From Allomesorhizobium camelthorni (GTDB taxonomy: Bacteria; Pseudomonadota; Alphaproteobacteria; Rhizobiales; Rhizobiaceae), in the NCBI RefSeq assembly GCF_011045125.1, contig NZ_JAAKZF010000001.1, positions 310,001 to 374,000 of the forward strand: a DNA stretch of 64,000 bases, in the 5' to 3' direction. Below the pieces are notes generated by a model, which was not told where the DNA came from, searched no databases, and was given only the letters and a program-made list of their open reading frames with translations. The translations under genes and the position numbers were made by a program. This document shows, piece by piece, positions 56,542-64,000 of the stretch (position 1 is the stretch's first letter; each line of letters starts with the position of its first letter).

Positions 56542-57654
56542 ATGGCATCGCGCAAACTCCTCCTTCTCCCCGGCGACGGCATCGGCCCCGAAGCGATGGC
56601 GGAGGTGCGAAAACTGATTGCGGCGATAAACGAGAATTTCGGCTCGGGCTTCGAGACCGAGGAAGGGCTGGTCGGGGGCTCGGCCTATGACGCGCATGGC
56701 GCGGCGATTTCGGATGCCGACATGACCAAGGCGATGGCCGCCGACGCCGTGCTGTTCGGTGCGGTGGGTGGCCCGAAATGGGATGCCGTTCCTTACGACG
56801 TTCGCCCCGAAGCCGGTCTTTTGCGCCTGCGCAAGGACATGCAGCTTTTCGCAAATCTTCGCCCTGCCATCTGCTATCCGGCGCTGGCGGCATCTTCTTC
56901 GCTGAAGCCTGAAGTGGTCGAGGGCCTCGACATACTGATCGTGCGCGAACTGACCGGTGGCGTCTATTTCGGCGAACCGAAGGAAATCATCGACCTCGGA
57001 AACGGCCAGAAGCGCGGCATCGACACGCAGGTCTACGACACGTTCGAGATCGAGCGCATCGCCGGCGTCGCCTTCGAACTGGCACGGACACGGCAGAACC
57101 GCGTCACCTCGATGGAAAAGCGCAACGTCATGAAATCGGGCGTGCTGTGGAACGAGGTGGTGACGCAGGCGCACAAGGCGAAATATTCGGACGTAAAACT
57201 CGACCACATGCTGGCCGACGCCGGCGGCATGCAGCTTGTCCGCTGGCCGAAGCAGTTCGACGTGATCGTCACCGACAATCTGTTCGGCGACATGCTGTCG
57301 GACGTGGCGGCGATGCTGACGGGCTCGCTCGGCATGTTGCCGTCGGCCTCGCTCGGCGCGCCGGACGCAATAACGGGCAAGCGCAAGGCGCTCTACGAGC
57401 CGGTGCATGGCTCGGCGCCGGACATTGCCGGCCAGGGCATCGCCAACCCGATCGCGATGATCGCGTCGTTCGCGATGTGCCTGCGCTACTCGTTCAACAT
57501 GGCGGCGGAAGCTGACCGGCTGGAAGCGGCGATCTCAGCCGTACTCAACGAGGGACTGCGCACGAAGGACATTCTTTCGGCCGGAATGACGGAGGTCGGC
57601 ACCGCTCAGATGGGTGACGCCATCATTTCGAAGTTTCTGGCGCTTTCGGCATGA
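56542..57654 (+). CDS. leuB: 3-isopropylmalate dehydrogenase
   Basis: NAD- and metal-dependent oxidative decarboxylation of 3-isopropylmalate in leucine synthesis. The 370 residues begin [19 protein letters not shown]. They show [29 protein letters not shown], the metal-site region [28 protein letters not shown] and [33 protein letters not shown] precedes the ATG. It stands apart from leuD because vapBC and ridA lie between. A DUF6644 membrane-protein gene converges on it. Confidence 0.96.
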   Translation: MASRKLLLLPGDGIGPEAMAEVRKLIAAINENFGSGFETEEGLVGGSAYDAHGAAISDADMTKAMAADAVLFGAVGGPKWDAVPYDVRPEAGLLRLRKDMQLFANLRPAICYPALAASSSLKPEVVEGLDILIVRELTGGVYFGEPKEIIDLGNGQKRGIDTQVYDTFEIERIAGVAFELARTRQNRVTSMEKRNVMKSGVLWNEVVTQAHKAKYSDVKLDHMLADAGGMQLVRWPKQFDVIVTDNLFGDMLSDVAAMLTGSLGMLPSASLGAPDAITGKRKALYEPVHGSAPDIAGQGIANPIAMIASFAMCLRYSFNMAAEADRLEAAISAVLNEGLRTKDILSAGMTEVGTAQMGDAIISKFLALSA

Positions 57655-57670
57655 ATTCGCGCTGACCACT

Positions 57671-58147
57671 TCACAGAAAAGCGATCCAGCGCCCGGCGAG
57701 CAGCGCCGCGATCCAGATCGTCAATGACAGAAGCGCCCCGGCCCTGAGGCCGGGGCTGGCAATGCCGCTCTCCAATACCTTTCGCCATCCGGCGCTGAAG
57801 CGGATAATGATCGCGTTGATCGTGCCCAGCGCCACCAGCGAAATCTTGGTCAGAAAAGCCGTATTGGCTGCGTATTCCAGCGGCTGGACCGAAAACAGCA
57901 GGAAACCGGTTGCGACCGCGAGCACCAGGCCACCTGCCGAAATCGCCGTCATCACCCTGAGGAACGGACCCGCTGGAAGGCTGGGGAACAGCCCGAGGAT
58001 CCGGAGATCCGCAGGCAGGATCGTGCCGATCAGGAGCGTCAGCGCGAAGATGTGCGTCGCATTGAGGAGCGGATATGCATAGATCGAGCGGCGGATGAGC
58101 GCCGCGACTTCCCAGTTGTGCAGCGCATGCAGCCACTCCACCAGCAT
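57671..58147 (-). CDS. DUF6644-like membrane protein
   Basis: A 158-residue inner-membrane protein with four hydrophobic helices (about 25-50, 62-84, 90-112, 130-155). Conserved residues include IRRSIYAYPLLNATHIFALTLLIGTILPADLRILG, with a histidine in the second helix region of the DUF6644/DUF2214 type. Paired with the DUF6152 gene upstream (gap 5 bases), a recurring combination in proteobacteria. The function is unknown; histidines and the partner suggest a possible metal- or heme-linked role. Confidence 0.72.
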   Translation of the reverse strand: MLVEWLHALHNWEVAALIRRSIYAYPLLNATHIFALTLLIGTILPADLRILGLFPSLPAGPFLRVMTAISAGGLVLAVATGFLLFSVQPLEYAANTAFLTKISLVALGTINAIIIRFSAGWRKVLESGIASPGLRAGALLSLTIWIAALLAGRWIAFL

Positions 58148-58152
58148 GCCGG

Positions 58153-58548
58153 TCAGGCGCCCGGCACGCGGTTCGGATAGACGTCGAATGTGTTGCCGTT
58201 GATGATAACGCGCGCTGCTTTCATGCTCCGTTGGGCATGATCGCGCGAGCGGAAGCCGATGCAGGTCACCGTATCACCTGTTTTTGCGGCGCTCTCGTCG
58301 AAACCGGCGCGGGTGGTCGGCGCCAGCGGCGCCAGGTCGACGTGCCACAACCCATCCTCGGCATGTACTTTCAGCGTCACATGCGGATTGCCGATATAGA
58401 TGTCTTCAATGACGCCGGTCAGTTCGAACGGTTCGTCTTCGGTCCACGCCCATCCATGGTGGGCAAGCGCCGGCGTGATCGCCGTCAAACACAGCAAGGC
58501 GGCGAGAAGCGTCCGCCGGCAAATATTCGTGTCGGCACGGTCCATCAT
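58153..58548 (-). CDS. DUF6152 family exported protein
   Basis: A 131-residue exported protein. A signal peptide (about 1-29, ending PALA) precedes HHGWAWTEDEPFELTGVIEDIYIGNPHVTLKV, the DUF6152 hallmark beginning with adjacent histidines at the mature N-terminus, a possible metal site. The rest is a small beta-barrel-like domain. It is upstream of and probably cotranscribed with the DUF6644 membrane-protein gene. The function is unknown. Confidence 0.78.
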   Translation of the reverse strand: MMDRADTNICRRTLLAALLCLTAITPALAHHGWAWTEDEPFELTGVIEDIYIGNPHVTLKVHAEDGLWHVDLAPLAPTTRAGFDESAAKTGDTVTCIGFRSRDHAQRSMKAARVIINGNTFDVYPNRVPGA

Positions 58549-58921
58549 GGCATCCGTTCCTTCCTTGTCTGTCCATCAAGGGTATGGCCGGGCGGCGGAT
58601 GGTCAAGTCACAAGCTGCTGATCGCGCCTTACATTGACTCTTTTCCCGAACCGGGTAAAAGGCAGCCGCGAACAGGATTTCCATGATGCGCGGCCTCTTG
58701 ATGGCGCTTTTTGCATTCGACTTTCCCGGCCACGATTGCGATCGTGCCGGACGCGAACGCGCATCCTTCCGTTCCACCAAAACCACGGCCAAAGCGACCA
58801 CCAAAACGGTCTGATCTCCCTTGGCCTGCTCACCCTCTCCCGGGCTCGGCCCGGGGGATGGAACCTGCTCCGGCCGGCGGGTTTTCTCCAGAAGCGAGCG
58901 GAGAGGGACAGGAGAACTAAC
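58549..58921. other. Long gap between DUF6152 gene and asd
   Basis: These 373 bases divide the divergent DUF6152 and asd genes. I see no supported protein gene. A short imperfect hairpin lies near 58639-58660 next to TTGACT, which may be a promoter element for asd. The 3' end carries the asd ribosome site AGGAGAAC. No riboswitch family was recognised. Confidence 0.5.
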
Positions 58922-59956
58922 ATGGGTTTCAAGGTTGCGATCGTCGGCGCCACGGGCAATGTGGGCCGGGAAATGCTCAATATTCTCGAGGAGCGCGGCT
59001 TTCCCGTCGACGAGGTCGTGGCGCTTGCGTCGCGCCGCTCGCTCGGCACCGAAGTGTCGTTCGGCGACCGCACGCTGAAGGTCAAGGTGCTCGACACCTA
59101 CGACTTTTCCGATACCGATCTCTGCATCATGTCTGCGGGCGGCAACGTCTCGAAGGAGTGGTCGCCCAAGATCGGAAAGCAGGGCTGCGTCGTCATCGAT
59201 AATTCCTCGGCCTTCCGCTACGACCAGGATGTGCCGCTGATCGTGCCGGAGGTCAATCCGGACGCCATCTCGCTTTTCACGCGGAAAAACATCATCGCCA
59301 ATCCGAACTGCTCGACGGCCCAGCTCGTCGTGGCGCTGAAGCCGCTGCATGACCATGCCAGGATCAAGCGCGTTGTGGTGGCGACCTACCAGTCGGTTTC
59401 GGGCGCCGGCAAGGAAGGCATGGACGAACTGTTCACCCAGACGCGTGCGGTGTTCGTGGCCGACCCGGTCGAGGCCAAGAAGTTCACCAAGCGCATCGCC
59501 TTCAACGTCATCCCGCATATCGACGTGTTCATGGATGACGGTTTCACCAAGGAAGAGTGGAAGATGGTCGCCGAGACCAAGAAGATGCTCGACCCGAAGA
59601 TCAAGCTGACCGCGACCTGCGTGCGCGTGCCGGTGTTCATCGGCCACTCGGAAGCCGTCAACATCGAGTTCGAGAATCCGATCACCGCCGACGAGGCGCG
59701 GGAAATACTGCGCGACGCGCCGGGCTGCCTGGTCGTCGACAAGCAGGAAGACGGCGGTTACGCGACGCCGATCGATTCGGCCGGCGAGGACGCGACCTAC
59801 ATCTCCCGCATCCGCGAGGATTCGACGGTCGACAACGGGCTTTCGATGTGGATCGTGTCCGACAACCTGCGCAAGGGCGCGGCGCTCAATGCGGTGCAGA
59901 TCGCCGAGCTGCTGGTCGAACGCGGGCTGATCACGCCGAAGAAGAAGGCGGCCTGA
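58922..59956 (+). CDS. asd: Aspartate-semialdehyde dehydrogenase
   Basis: NADPH-dependent reduction of aspartyl phosphate in lysine, threonine and methionine synthesis. The 344 residues begin GFKVAIVGATGNVGREML. They contain the catalytic Cys130 in IIANPNCSTAQ and the active-site His in RVPVFIGHSEAVN. The ATG at 58922 follows AGGAGAACTAAC; the frame is open upstream. The GNAT gene starts at the next codon after its stop. Confidence 0.96.
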   Translation: MGFKVAIVGATGNVGREMLNILEERGFPVDEVVALASRRSLGTEVSFGDRTLKVKVLDTYDFSDTDLCIMSAGGNVSKEWSPKIGKQGCVVIDNSSAFRYDQDVPLIVPEVNPDAISLFTRKNIIANPNCSTAQLVVALKPLHDHARIKRVVVATYQSVSGAGKEGMDELFTQTRAVFVADPVEAKKFTKRIAFNVIPHIDVFMDDGFTKEEWKMVAETKKMLDPKIKLTATCVRVPVFIGHSEAVNIEFENPITADEAREILRDAPGCLVVDKQEDGGYATPIDSAGEDATYISRIREDSTVDNGLSMWIVSDNLRKGAALNAVQIAELLVERGLITPKKKAA

Positions 59957-60406
59957 TTGCCATCCGCCGATGTGGCGCTGCGTCCGGCCACCGGGTCGGA
60001 CGCTCGCGACATCGCACGGATCATGCGGGCGGCGCTCGGATCGTTCGCGTGGATGCCGACGGTGCACACGCCGGACGAGGATCTGGCCTTCATCAGCGGG
60101 ACCGTTCTGCCGCTGCAACGCGTGACGGTCGCCGAAGCCGGCGAGGGCATCGTCGGCTTCATTGCCGTCCATGGCGAATGGGTGGAGCAGCTTTACATCG
60201 ACCCCGCCTGGACCGGTCGCGGCATCGGCAGCCGGCTTCTCGAACAGGCAACCGCCGGCATGACGGAAGTGAAACTGCACTGTTTCCAAGCCAATTCCGG
60301 TGCGCGACGTTTTTATGAACGACACGGATTCACGGCCGCAAAGTTCGGCGACGGCTCAGGAAATGAAGAGAAGCTTCCCGATATCGAGTATCTGAGGCGG
60401 CGCTGA
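59957..60406 (+). CDS. GNAT family acetyltransferase
   Basis: A 149-residue GNAT protein with the acetyl-CoA motif DPAWTGRGIGSRLLEQAT and the C-terminal CFQANSGARRFYERHGFTAAKFGDGS. The frame starts with TTG directly after the asd stop, with no intergenic base; no better start was found upstream of the conserved fold. It is therefore probably translationally coupled to asd. The substrate is unknown. Confidence 0.8.
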   Translation: MPSADVALRPATGSDARDIARIMRAALGSFAWMPTVHTPDEDLAFISGTVLPLQRVTVAEAGEGIVGFIAVHGEWVEQLYIDPAWTGRGIGSRLLEQATAGMTEVKLHCFQANSGARRFYERHGFTAAKFGDGSGNEEKLPDIEYLRRR

Positions 60407-60468
60407 CGCGCGCTTCGCGCTTGTGCCGCAGGGTCCCGCAGGCACCTGCCGGAACCGTCAGGGGCTGG

Positions 60469-60588
60469 CCCAAACCCCGTGGTTCGACAGGCTCACCATG
60501 AGGGGGTTTGGGCTCGCCGCGCCATGTTCTTAAACACCGAAGACGAATCGGGGCATCAGTAGCCCTCATGGTGAGCTTGTCGAACCAC
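60469..60588. repeat. Palindromic dispersed repeat with GTTCGACA..TCACCATGAG arms
   Basis: Two 26-base arms (60479-60504 and 60563-60588) are complementary with one mismatch. Each carries GGTTCGACA-GCTCACCATGAG. A nested inverted pair (CCCAAACCCC at 60469 and GGGGGTTTGGG at 60502) sits within the left side. A related core TTCGACAAGCTCAGGA occurs near 52317-52332. This matches the style of abundant intergenic repeats in Mesorhizobium and other proteobacteria. It encodes nothing evident. Confidence 0.8.
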
Positions 60589-60606
60589 GAGGGCGCTTGG
60601 CACGCT

Positions 60607-60837
60607 TCATTCCCGGCGTGAGCGGGGAGCGCGGGCAGGTTCGGCGTCCGGATCGACGGTGCGCGCCTCCGAAGGCAGCATTACCGGTATGCCGTCGCGC
60701 ACGGGATAGGCGAGCTTGGCCAGCCGCGAATAGAGCTCGGATTTCTCCTCATCCCAGACCAGCGGCCCCTTGGTCAGCGGGCACGCGAGCAGCTCCAGCA
60801 GCTTGGCGTCGATTTTCGGCTTTTCTTCCTTACGCAT
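60607..60837 (-). CDS. Trm112-like (UPF0434) small protein
   Basis: A 76-residue protein whose core [47 protein letters not shown] is the Trm112/UPF0434 fold. Only one of the zinc-binding cysteines of the full family is present (ACPLT). The C-terminal 20 residues are Arg/Pro-rich. Some Trm112-like proteins activate methyltransferases; no partner is encoded next to it. It lies 22 bases downstream of the Lon-domain gene. Confidence 0.85.
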   Translation of the reverse strand: MRKEEKPKIDAKLLELLACPLTKGPLVWDEEKSELYSRLAKLAYPVRDGIPVMLPSEARTVDPDAEPARAPRSRRE

Positions 60838-60859
60838 CCACTTCCCCCGGTCGGCGTGG

Positions 60860-61531
60860 CTATTGCAGGCTGGAGCCGAACTCGTCGTCTTCGCGCGCCA
60901 GCGCCATTTCGGTGATCGCGATCAGCGTATCGGCGCGCGTCTTCAAGTCCGGCGCCTCGAGCAGCGCTTGCTTTTCGGCCGCGCCGTAAGGCGCCATCAT
61001 CGACAGCGCGTTCACCAGCATGGCGTTTTCGGCGCGGCTGACGCTGTCCCAGTCGGCTTCCAGATCGTTGGCCTGCAGATAGGCGCGGAAGGCCTTGAGG
61101 AGCGCCGGCCGGTTGACGTCCCCGGCGGTCGGGTCCTCCTTCAGATCGGCCAGGAAGGGCGTTATGCGGCACTGCCTGAACGGCGTCTTCACAGCCATCT
61201 CCTCGGCGATCCGGTAGCGGCAGACGCCCTGCAGCGAAATCAGATAGCGTCCGTCGCCGGTCTCGGCGAGCGACGTGACTCGGCCGAGGCATCCGACCTC
61301 GCAAATCTCCGGTTCGCCATCGTCGCGCATCGACCCGTCGAGGGCCGGCTGCACCATGCCGATAAGCCGCGTTCCCGACATGACCTCGTCGACCATCTGC
61401 AGATAACGCGGCTCGAAGATGTTGAGCGGCATGCGCCCTCCCGGCAGCAGCAGTGCGCCGGACAGCGGGAACACCGCGACTACGGTAGGCAGATCGGATG
61501 GGAGCCGGTAATGGGCGTTTCCCGCCTGCAT
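60860..61531 (-). CDS. LON substrate-binding (N-terminal) domain protein
   Basis: A 223-residue stand-alone Lon N-domain protein without the AAA or protease parts. It shows [35 protein letters not shown], the Lon-N signature, then [31 protein letters not shown]. Its role is unknown; such proteins may bind unfolded substrates. It lies between Trm112-like and CnoX-like genes on the same strand. Confidence 0.9.
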   Translation of the reverse strand: MQAGNAHYRLPSDLPTVVAVFPLSGALLLPGGRMPLNIFEPRYLQMVDEVMSGTRLIGMVQPALDGSMRDDGEPEICEVGCLGRVTSLAETGDGRYLISLQGVCRYRIAEEMAVKTPFRQCRITPFLADLKEDPTAGDVNRPALLKAFRAYLQANDLEADWDSVSRAENAMLVNALSMMAPYGAAEKQALLEAPDLKTRADTLIAITEMALAREDDEFGSSLQ

Positions 61532-61647
61532 CTCATTCTCCGTTCCGGCGATAGCCCTGAATTTGGAGTATCTGCCGGAATCCGCAAGTCAATTAAGTCC
61601 TTCGAACGGAACAGCCGAAGCGTGCTCCATTCAAAACGGGTAAGCCG

Positions 61648-62649
61648 CTACGAAAACAGCAGCGACGACAGCTTGCGCCGCGAAGCCAGCGTCACTTCGT
61701 CGGTCAGGCCCCAGGCTTCGAAGAACTGCAGAAGCTGGGCGCGTGCGCCGTCATCCTTCCACGTCCGGTCGGCCTTGACGATGGCCAGCAGATTGTCGGC
61801 GGCCTCCTGGCGCTGGCCCAGCGCGTTCTGGATCATGGCGAGGTCGAAGCGCGCCTGATGATCGTTCGGATCGGCTACGAGGCGGCGCTCCAGTTCGCCC
61901 GGATCGCCGAGCGCGGCGGCCTGTTCGGCGAGAGCGAGCTTGGCGCGGATGGCGGCGAGCGCCGGGGCATTCTTCTTGTCTTCCGGCGCGCGCGCCAGAA
62001 CTTCCTGCGCAGCCGCGCTGTCTCCGGCCTGGAACAGAATGTCGGCAAGGCCGGCGATCGCGTCGACATTGTCGGGAGCCTGCGCCAGAACCGCGTCGTA
62101 GATCTGCGCCGCACCCTGCAGGTCGCCCGCCTCGCGGGCTTCCGCCGCCGCGGCCAGCGCGTCGGCAACCTCCGCCTGGCCGCCGCCCTTGCCGGCGACC
62201 TTTTCGATGAAATCGCGGATCTGGCTTTCAGGGATGGCGCCCATGAAGCCGTCGACCGGCTGCCCATCCTTGAAGGCGATAACGGCCGGGATCGACTGGA
62301 TGCCGAGCTGGCCGGCAATAGCCGGGTGCTCGTCGATGTTCATCTTGACCAGCTTGACCCGGCCGCCGGCGGCCTGCACCACTTTTTCGAGGGCCGGCGC
62401 GAGCTGCTTGCACGGGCCGCACCAAGGCGCCCAGAAGTCGACCAGCACCGGCTGTCGGCGCGATTCCTGGATCACGTCGGCGGCGAAGCTCTTGGTAGAG
62501 ACGTCCTTGACTACGAAGGGTTCAGCCACCAGCGGCGTTCCAGTCGCCGGACCGGGCGCGGGCTCGCGCGGCGGCTGGCCGTTGCCGTATTGCACGCTGG
62601 TGGAATACTGGCTTCCCATCCCGCCGAACGGATTGTCCTTGGTGTTCAT
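61648..62649 (-). CDS. Thioredoxin-TPR co-chaperone, CnoX/YbbN-like
   Basis: A 333-residue protein with an N-terminal thioredoxin domain (about 45-150), active site WCGPC (Cys77, Cys80), and a C-terminal helical repeat domain (about 160-320). The N-terminal 40 residues are a Gly/Pro-rich extension. The TPR part carries repeated AxxxxxAGDxxxAxxxxxxxL segments. In E. coli CnoX has SxxC and works as a holdase; here the site is a full CxxC, so it may also act as a disulfide reductase. AAAGGGCAGCA precedes the ATG at 62649. Confidence 0.92.
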   Translation of the reverse strand: MNTKDNPFGGMGSQYSTSVQYGNGQPPREPAPGPATGTPLVAEPFVVKDVSTKSFAADVIQESRRQPVLVDFWAPWCGPCKQLAPALEKVVQAAGGRVKLVKMNIDEHPAIAGQLGIQSIPAVIAFKDGQPVDGFMGAIPESQIRDFIEKVAGKGGGQAEVADALAAAAEAREAGDLQGAAQIYDAVLAQAPDNVDAIAGLADILFQAGDSAAAQEVLARAPEDKKNAPALAAIRAKLALAEQAAALGDPGELERRLVADPNDHQARFDLAMIQNALGQRQEAADNLLAIVKADRTWKDDGARAQLLQFFEAWGLTDEVTLASRRKLSSLLFS

Positions 62650-62728
62650 TGCTGCCCTTTCGGTCGCTGCCGGCCCGCCGTTGCGGCGCTGCCACCATTG
62701 CCGGCGGCCCTGCGCCACCATGTGGCAT

Positions 62729-63226
62729 TCATGCCGATACTTTCAAGATATGAGCCTCGTGTCCGGTCGCCTCTACGAAGGCCAGAAGGTCGCCGCCGGC
62801 GATCGAGGTGGTCGCCTCGTTAGTGAGGGGATGCGCGTTGACGATCTCTTCCCGCATCAGCGCCTCGTCAATGACAAACTTCACCCGGCCGGCCGTGTCG
62901 TTGATCAGGCCGAAGGCGGTGACCGCGCCGGGTGTAACGCCCAAATATTCCATCAGCGGCTCCGGCTTGCCGAAGGAAACCCGGCCGGCCGCGCCGATGA
63001 CGTGGTGGATCTGCTTCAAATCCACTTCCGCCTCTTCGCCTACGGTGACCAGGAAAAAATTGTCCTTCTTGTCCTTGAGGAACAGGTTCTTGGTATGCCC
63101 GCCGGGAATCTCACCGCGGAGCGCCTGCGAATCGGCGACCGTGAACAGCGGCGGATGCGACTTTGTCCGGACCGAAATACCGAGACCGTCGAGATAGGCG
63201 AAAAGGTCTTCGGGCGATTTCGGCAT
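62729..63226 (-). CDS. Prolyl-tRNA editing protein (ProXp/YbaK family)
   Basis: A 165-residue free-standing trans-editing deacylase that clears mischarged Ala (or similar) from tRNA-Pro. It shows SHPPLFTVADSQALRGEIPGGHTKNLFLKDKKDNFFLVTV (in pieces), the INS/YbaK fold. A lysine in HTKNLFLKD is the usual catalytic residue, and GVTPGAVTAFGLIND is characteristic of the ProXp-ala branch. The ATG at 63226 is the family start; the long frame upstream overlaps the tRNA gene on the other strand. Confidence 0.92.
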   Translation of the reverse strand: MPKSPEDLFAYLDGLGISVRTKSHPPLFTVADSQALRGEIPGGHTKNLFLKDKKDNFFLVTVGEEAEVDLKQIHHVIGAAGRVSFGKPEPLMEYLGVTPGAVTAFGLINDTAGRVKFVIDEALMREEIVNAHPLTNEATTSIAGGDLLAFVEATGHEAHILKVSA

Positions 63227-63363
63227 GGCAGCAGATTCCGGAGCGAACGCGGGTCGGCACCGGTTTATGACCAAAGCCGGCCGCAAGACAAGACCGGAAG
63301 TGGCGAGCGCAGCCGAAGCCGAGGACGGGCAAAATCGTCGCACGAAGACCCGCCATTTCCCTG

Positions 63364-63394
63364 TTGCAATCGGCTCGCTCTTCGGCCATATAGG
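63364..63394 (+). promoter_or_regulatory. Candidate promoter for tRNA-Gly
   Basis: TTGCAA at 63364-63369 and TATAGG at 63389-63394 (spacer 19 bases) lie 27 bases upstream of the tRNA gene. The hexamer within CCATATAGG also occurs in the gaps before dapF and between tesA and the ABC ATPase. Spacing is longer than ideal, so the call is tentative. Confidence 0.4.
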
Positions 63395-63420
63395 CGCGGC
63401 TTGCGGCCGACGCCGTGCGA

Positions 63421-63495
63421 GCGGGTGTAGCTCAGGGGTAGAGCACAACCTTGCCAAGGTTGGGGTCGAGCGTTCGAATCGCTTCACCCGCTCCA
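63421..63495 (+). tRNA. tRNA-Gly (anticodon GCC)
   Basis: Acceptor GCGGGTG (63421-63427) pairs with CACCCGC (63485-63491), followed by the discriminator T and an encoded CCA (63493-63495). The D loop has CTCAGGGGTAGAG, the anticodon loop is TTGCCAA with anticodon GCC, and the T loop is GTTCGAATC. Read on the plus strand it has 75 bases. A typical intrinsic terminator follows. Confidence 0.97.
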
Positions 63496-63521
63496 GTTTC
63501 TTCCAGGAAATCAAGCAACCG

Positions 63522-63548
63522 AAAAGCCGCGGAATTCCGCGGCTTTTT
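63522..63548 (+). terminator. Intrinsic terminator after tRNA-Gly
   Basis: Stem AAAAGCCGCGG / CCGCGGCTTTT (63522-63532 with 63537-63547) around AATT, the GCCGCGG/CCGCGGC core being flanked by A and T. It is followed by TC on the plus strand. It ends the tRNA transcript. Confidence 0.9.
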
Positions 63549-63669
63549 CGTTTTGGAACCAATGTAAATCGCGACCGGCCGAGAGGTGTTCGGCTTTAGG
63601 TATGCCCGCTTCCTGCTCGTTGTGCGCGCTTTCGTCGACCTGGCGAGGCCCATCACAGTCAGATGTCGA

Positions 63670-63702
63670 CTGTCACAAAAAGTTCATAAAAGTTTCACAA
63701 AA
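63670..63702 (+). promoter_or_regulatory. Candidate three-unit Pho box upstream of membrane-protein genes
   Basis: Three consecutive 11-base direct repeats, CTGTCACAAAA (63670-63680), AGTTCATAAAA (63681-63691) and GTTTCACAAAA (63692-63702), have the exact periodicity and pattern of PhoB binding repeats (CTGTCAT-A/T-rich). The array lies 48 bases before the start of a 39-residue membrane-peptide gene and 168 before the truncated membrane-protein gene. PhoB control is inferred. No clean -10 follows at ideal spacing. Confidence 0.6.
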
Positions 63703-63749
63703 GGCCGTGCCGGTGTGGAGCTTTTTCGGTACTCAATAGTTCTCGCCGG

Positions 63750-63869
63750 ATGGCTCACCGCCGAACAGATTTTGACCTGGCTCTAAGCGCGACCCTTCTC
63801 GCGGTAGCGTTTGCCCTTTTTGTGCTGGTCGTTTGGTTCGATGTCGAGATGGTATTGCCGAGAGGGTGA
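63750..63869 (+). CDS. 39-residue single-pass membrane peptide
   Basis: No family was recognised. Translated it is MAHRRTDFDLALSATLLAV followed by AFALFVLVVWFDVEMVLPRG: a short basic N-terminus, one hydrophobic helix (about residues 10-30) and an acidic-basic tail. It is the first frame downstream of the Pho-box-like array and ends one base before the next ATG. Its size and position suggest a small partner of the downstream membrane protein. No strong ribosome site is seen before its ATG, so translation is uncertain. Confidence 0.5.
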   Translation: MAHRRTDFDLALSATLLAVAFALFVLVVWFDVEMVLPRG

Positions 63870-63870
63870 C

Positions 63871-64000
63871 ATGGCTGCTTTCGTCGAAAAGTCTTCGCTG
63901 CCGGAAGCGCGATCTTTCGAAACATGGAAAGCCGGGCTTGCGATCGTCGCGGGACTTTCCTTGTTGCTTCTTTGCGCCAGCATCGGCCAGGACCTGACGT
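63871..64000 (+). CDS. Membrane protein, N-terminal fragment cut by window edge
   Basis: The frame begins MAAFVEKSSLPEARSFETW, followed by a hydrophobic helix (AGLAIVAGLSLLLLCASIG), and runs off the right edge after 43 residues. GAGAGGGTGAC gives a strong ribosome site just before the ATG. The family cannot be named from this fragment. With the 39-residue gene just upstream and the Pho-box-like array, it may be part of a phosphate-responsive operon. Confidence 0.7.
   Translation, partial: MAAFVEKSSLPEARSFETWKAGLAIVAGLSLLLLCASIGQDLT

Overview
The window is a piece of chromosome from an alphaproteobacterium of the order Hyphomicrobiales (Rhizobiales). It most resembles Mesorhizobium or a close relative in the Phyllobacteriaceae. 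This rests on high GC content, an Omp19-type lipoprotein, DUF1127, DUF2794 and IalB-type small proteins, gene blocks in rhizobial order (mdh-sucCD-sucAB-lpd; dapF-mtaB-ftsY; ffh-aroQ-rpsP; imuA-imuB-dnaE2), a rhizobial GTTC-N7-GTTC SOS box and an Irr-type iron box. Species cannot be fixed from the sequence alone. No phage, insertion sequence or CRISPR array was seen. Nearly all genes are housekeeping, so the novelty is in regulation, small genes and gene-order anomalies.

Layout. 1-8945 (minus): a TCA-cycle operon, mdh, sucC, a 64-residue membrane protein gene, sucD, sucA, sucB, a secreted protein of unknown function and the start of lpd. An inverted array of octamers lies between sucD and sucA. 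9149-10903 (minus): zapE and omp19. 11140-16306 (plus): dapF, mtaB, ftsY, yciB and a flavin-binding protein gene, then a DUF1127 gene. 16670-19957 (minus): a DUF2332 gene and the cytochrome c maturation genes ccmG, ccmD, ccmB and ccmA, with ccmC missing from its usual place. acnA diverges from ccmA across an Irr-like palindrome. 22945-26562: ceramidase-like and DUF1223 genes, a structured intergenic region, a DUF2794 gene, and a TetR regulator followed by a small secreted protein whose promoter is bracketed by two matching palindromes. 26664-29027 (minus): rpsP, aroQ and ffh.

29350-45630 is mixed: SH3/DUF1236 protein, amine oxidase, MltB-type transglycosylase, argG, LysE exporter, rlmN, IalB, DUF1232, a tyrosine phosphatase overlapping thpR tail to tail, tesA divergent from a YbbA/YbbP-type ABC system, a Bax-inhibitor-1 protein and an acetyltransferase. 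45794-51556 (minus) is the SOS mutasome imuA-imuB-dnaE2 under a LexA box. 51805-60406 holds a zincin-like protein, DUF1737, a CitE-like lyase, a DAO-family oxidase, leuD-ridA, a vapBC toxin-antitoxin pair, leuB, a DUF6644/DUF6152 pair, asd and an acetyltransferase. 60469-63495 holds a dispersed palindromic repeat, Trm112-like, Lon-N-domain, CnoX-like and ProXp-type genes and tRNA-Gly(GCC). The right edge has a three-unit Pho-box-like repeat before a 39-residue membrane peptide gene and a truncated membrane protein gene.

Several neighbours act together. Mdh, succinyl-CoA synthetase and 2-oxoglutarate dehydrogenase are successive TCA steps. CcmABDG and the iron-sulfur enzyme aconitase flank one candidate iron-responsive site. 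LeuD and LeuB serve leucine synthesis with RidA translationally coupled. ImuA, ImuB and DnaE2 form one mutagenic polymerase complex.
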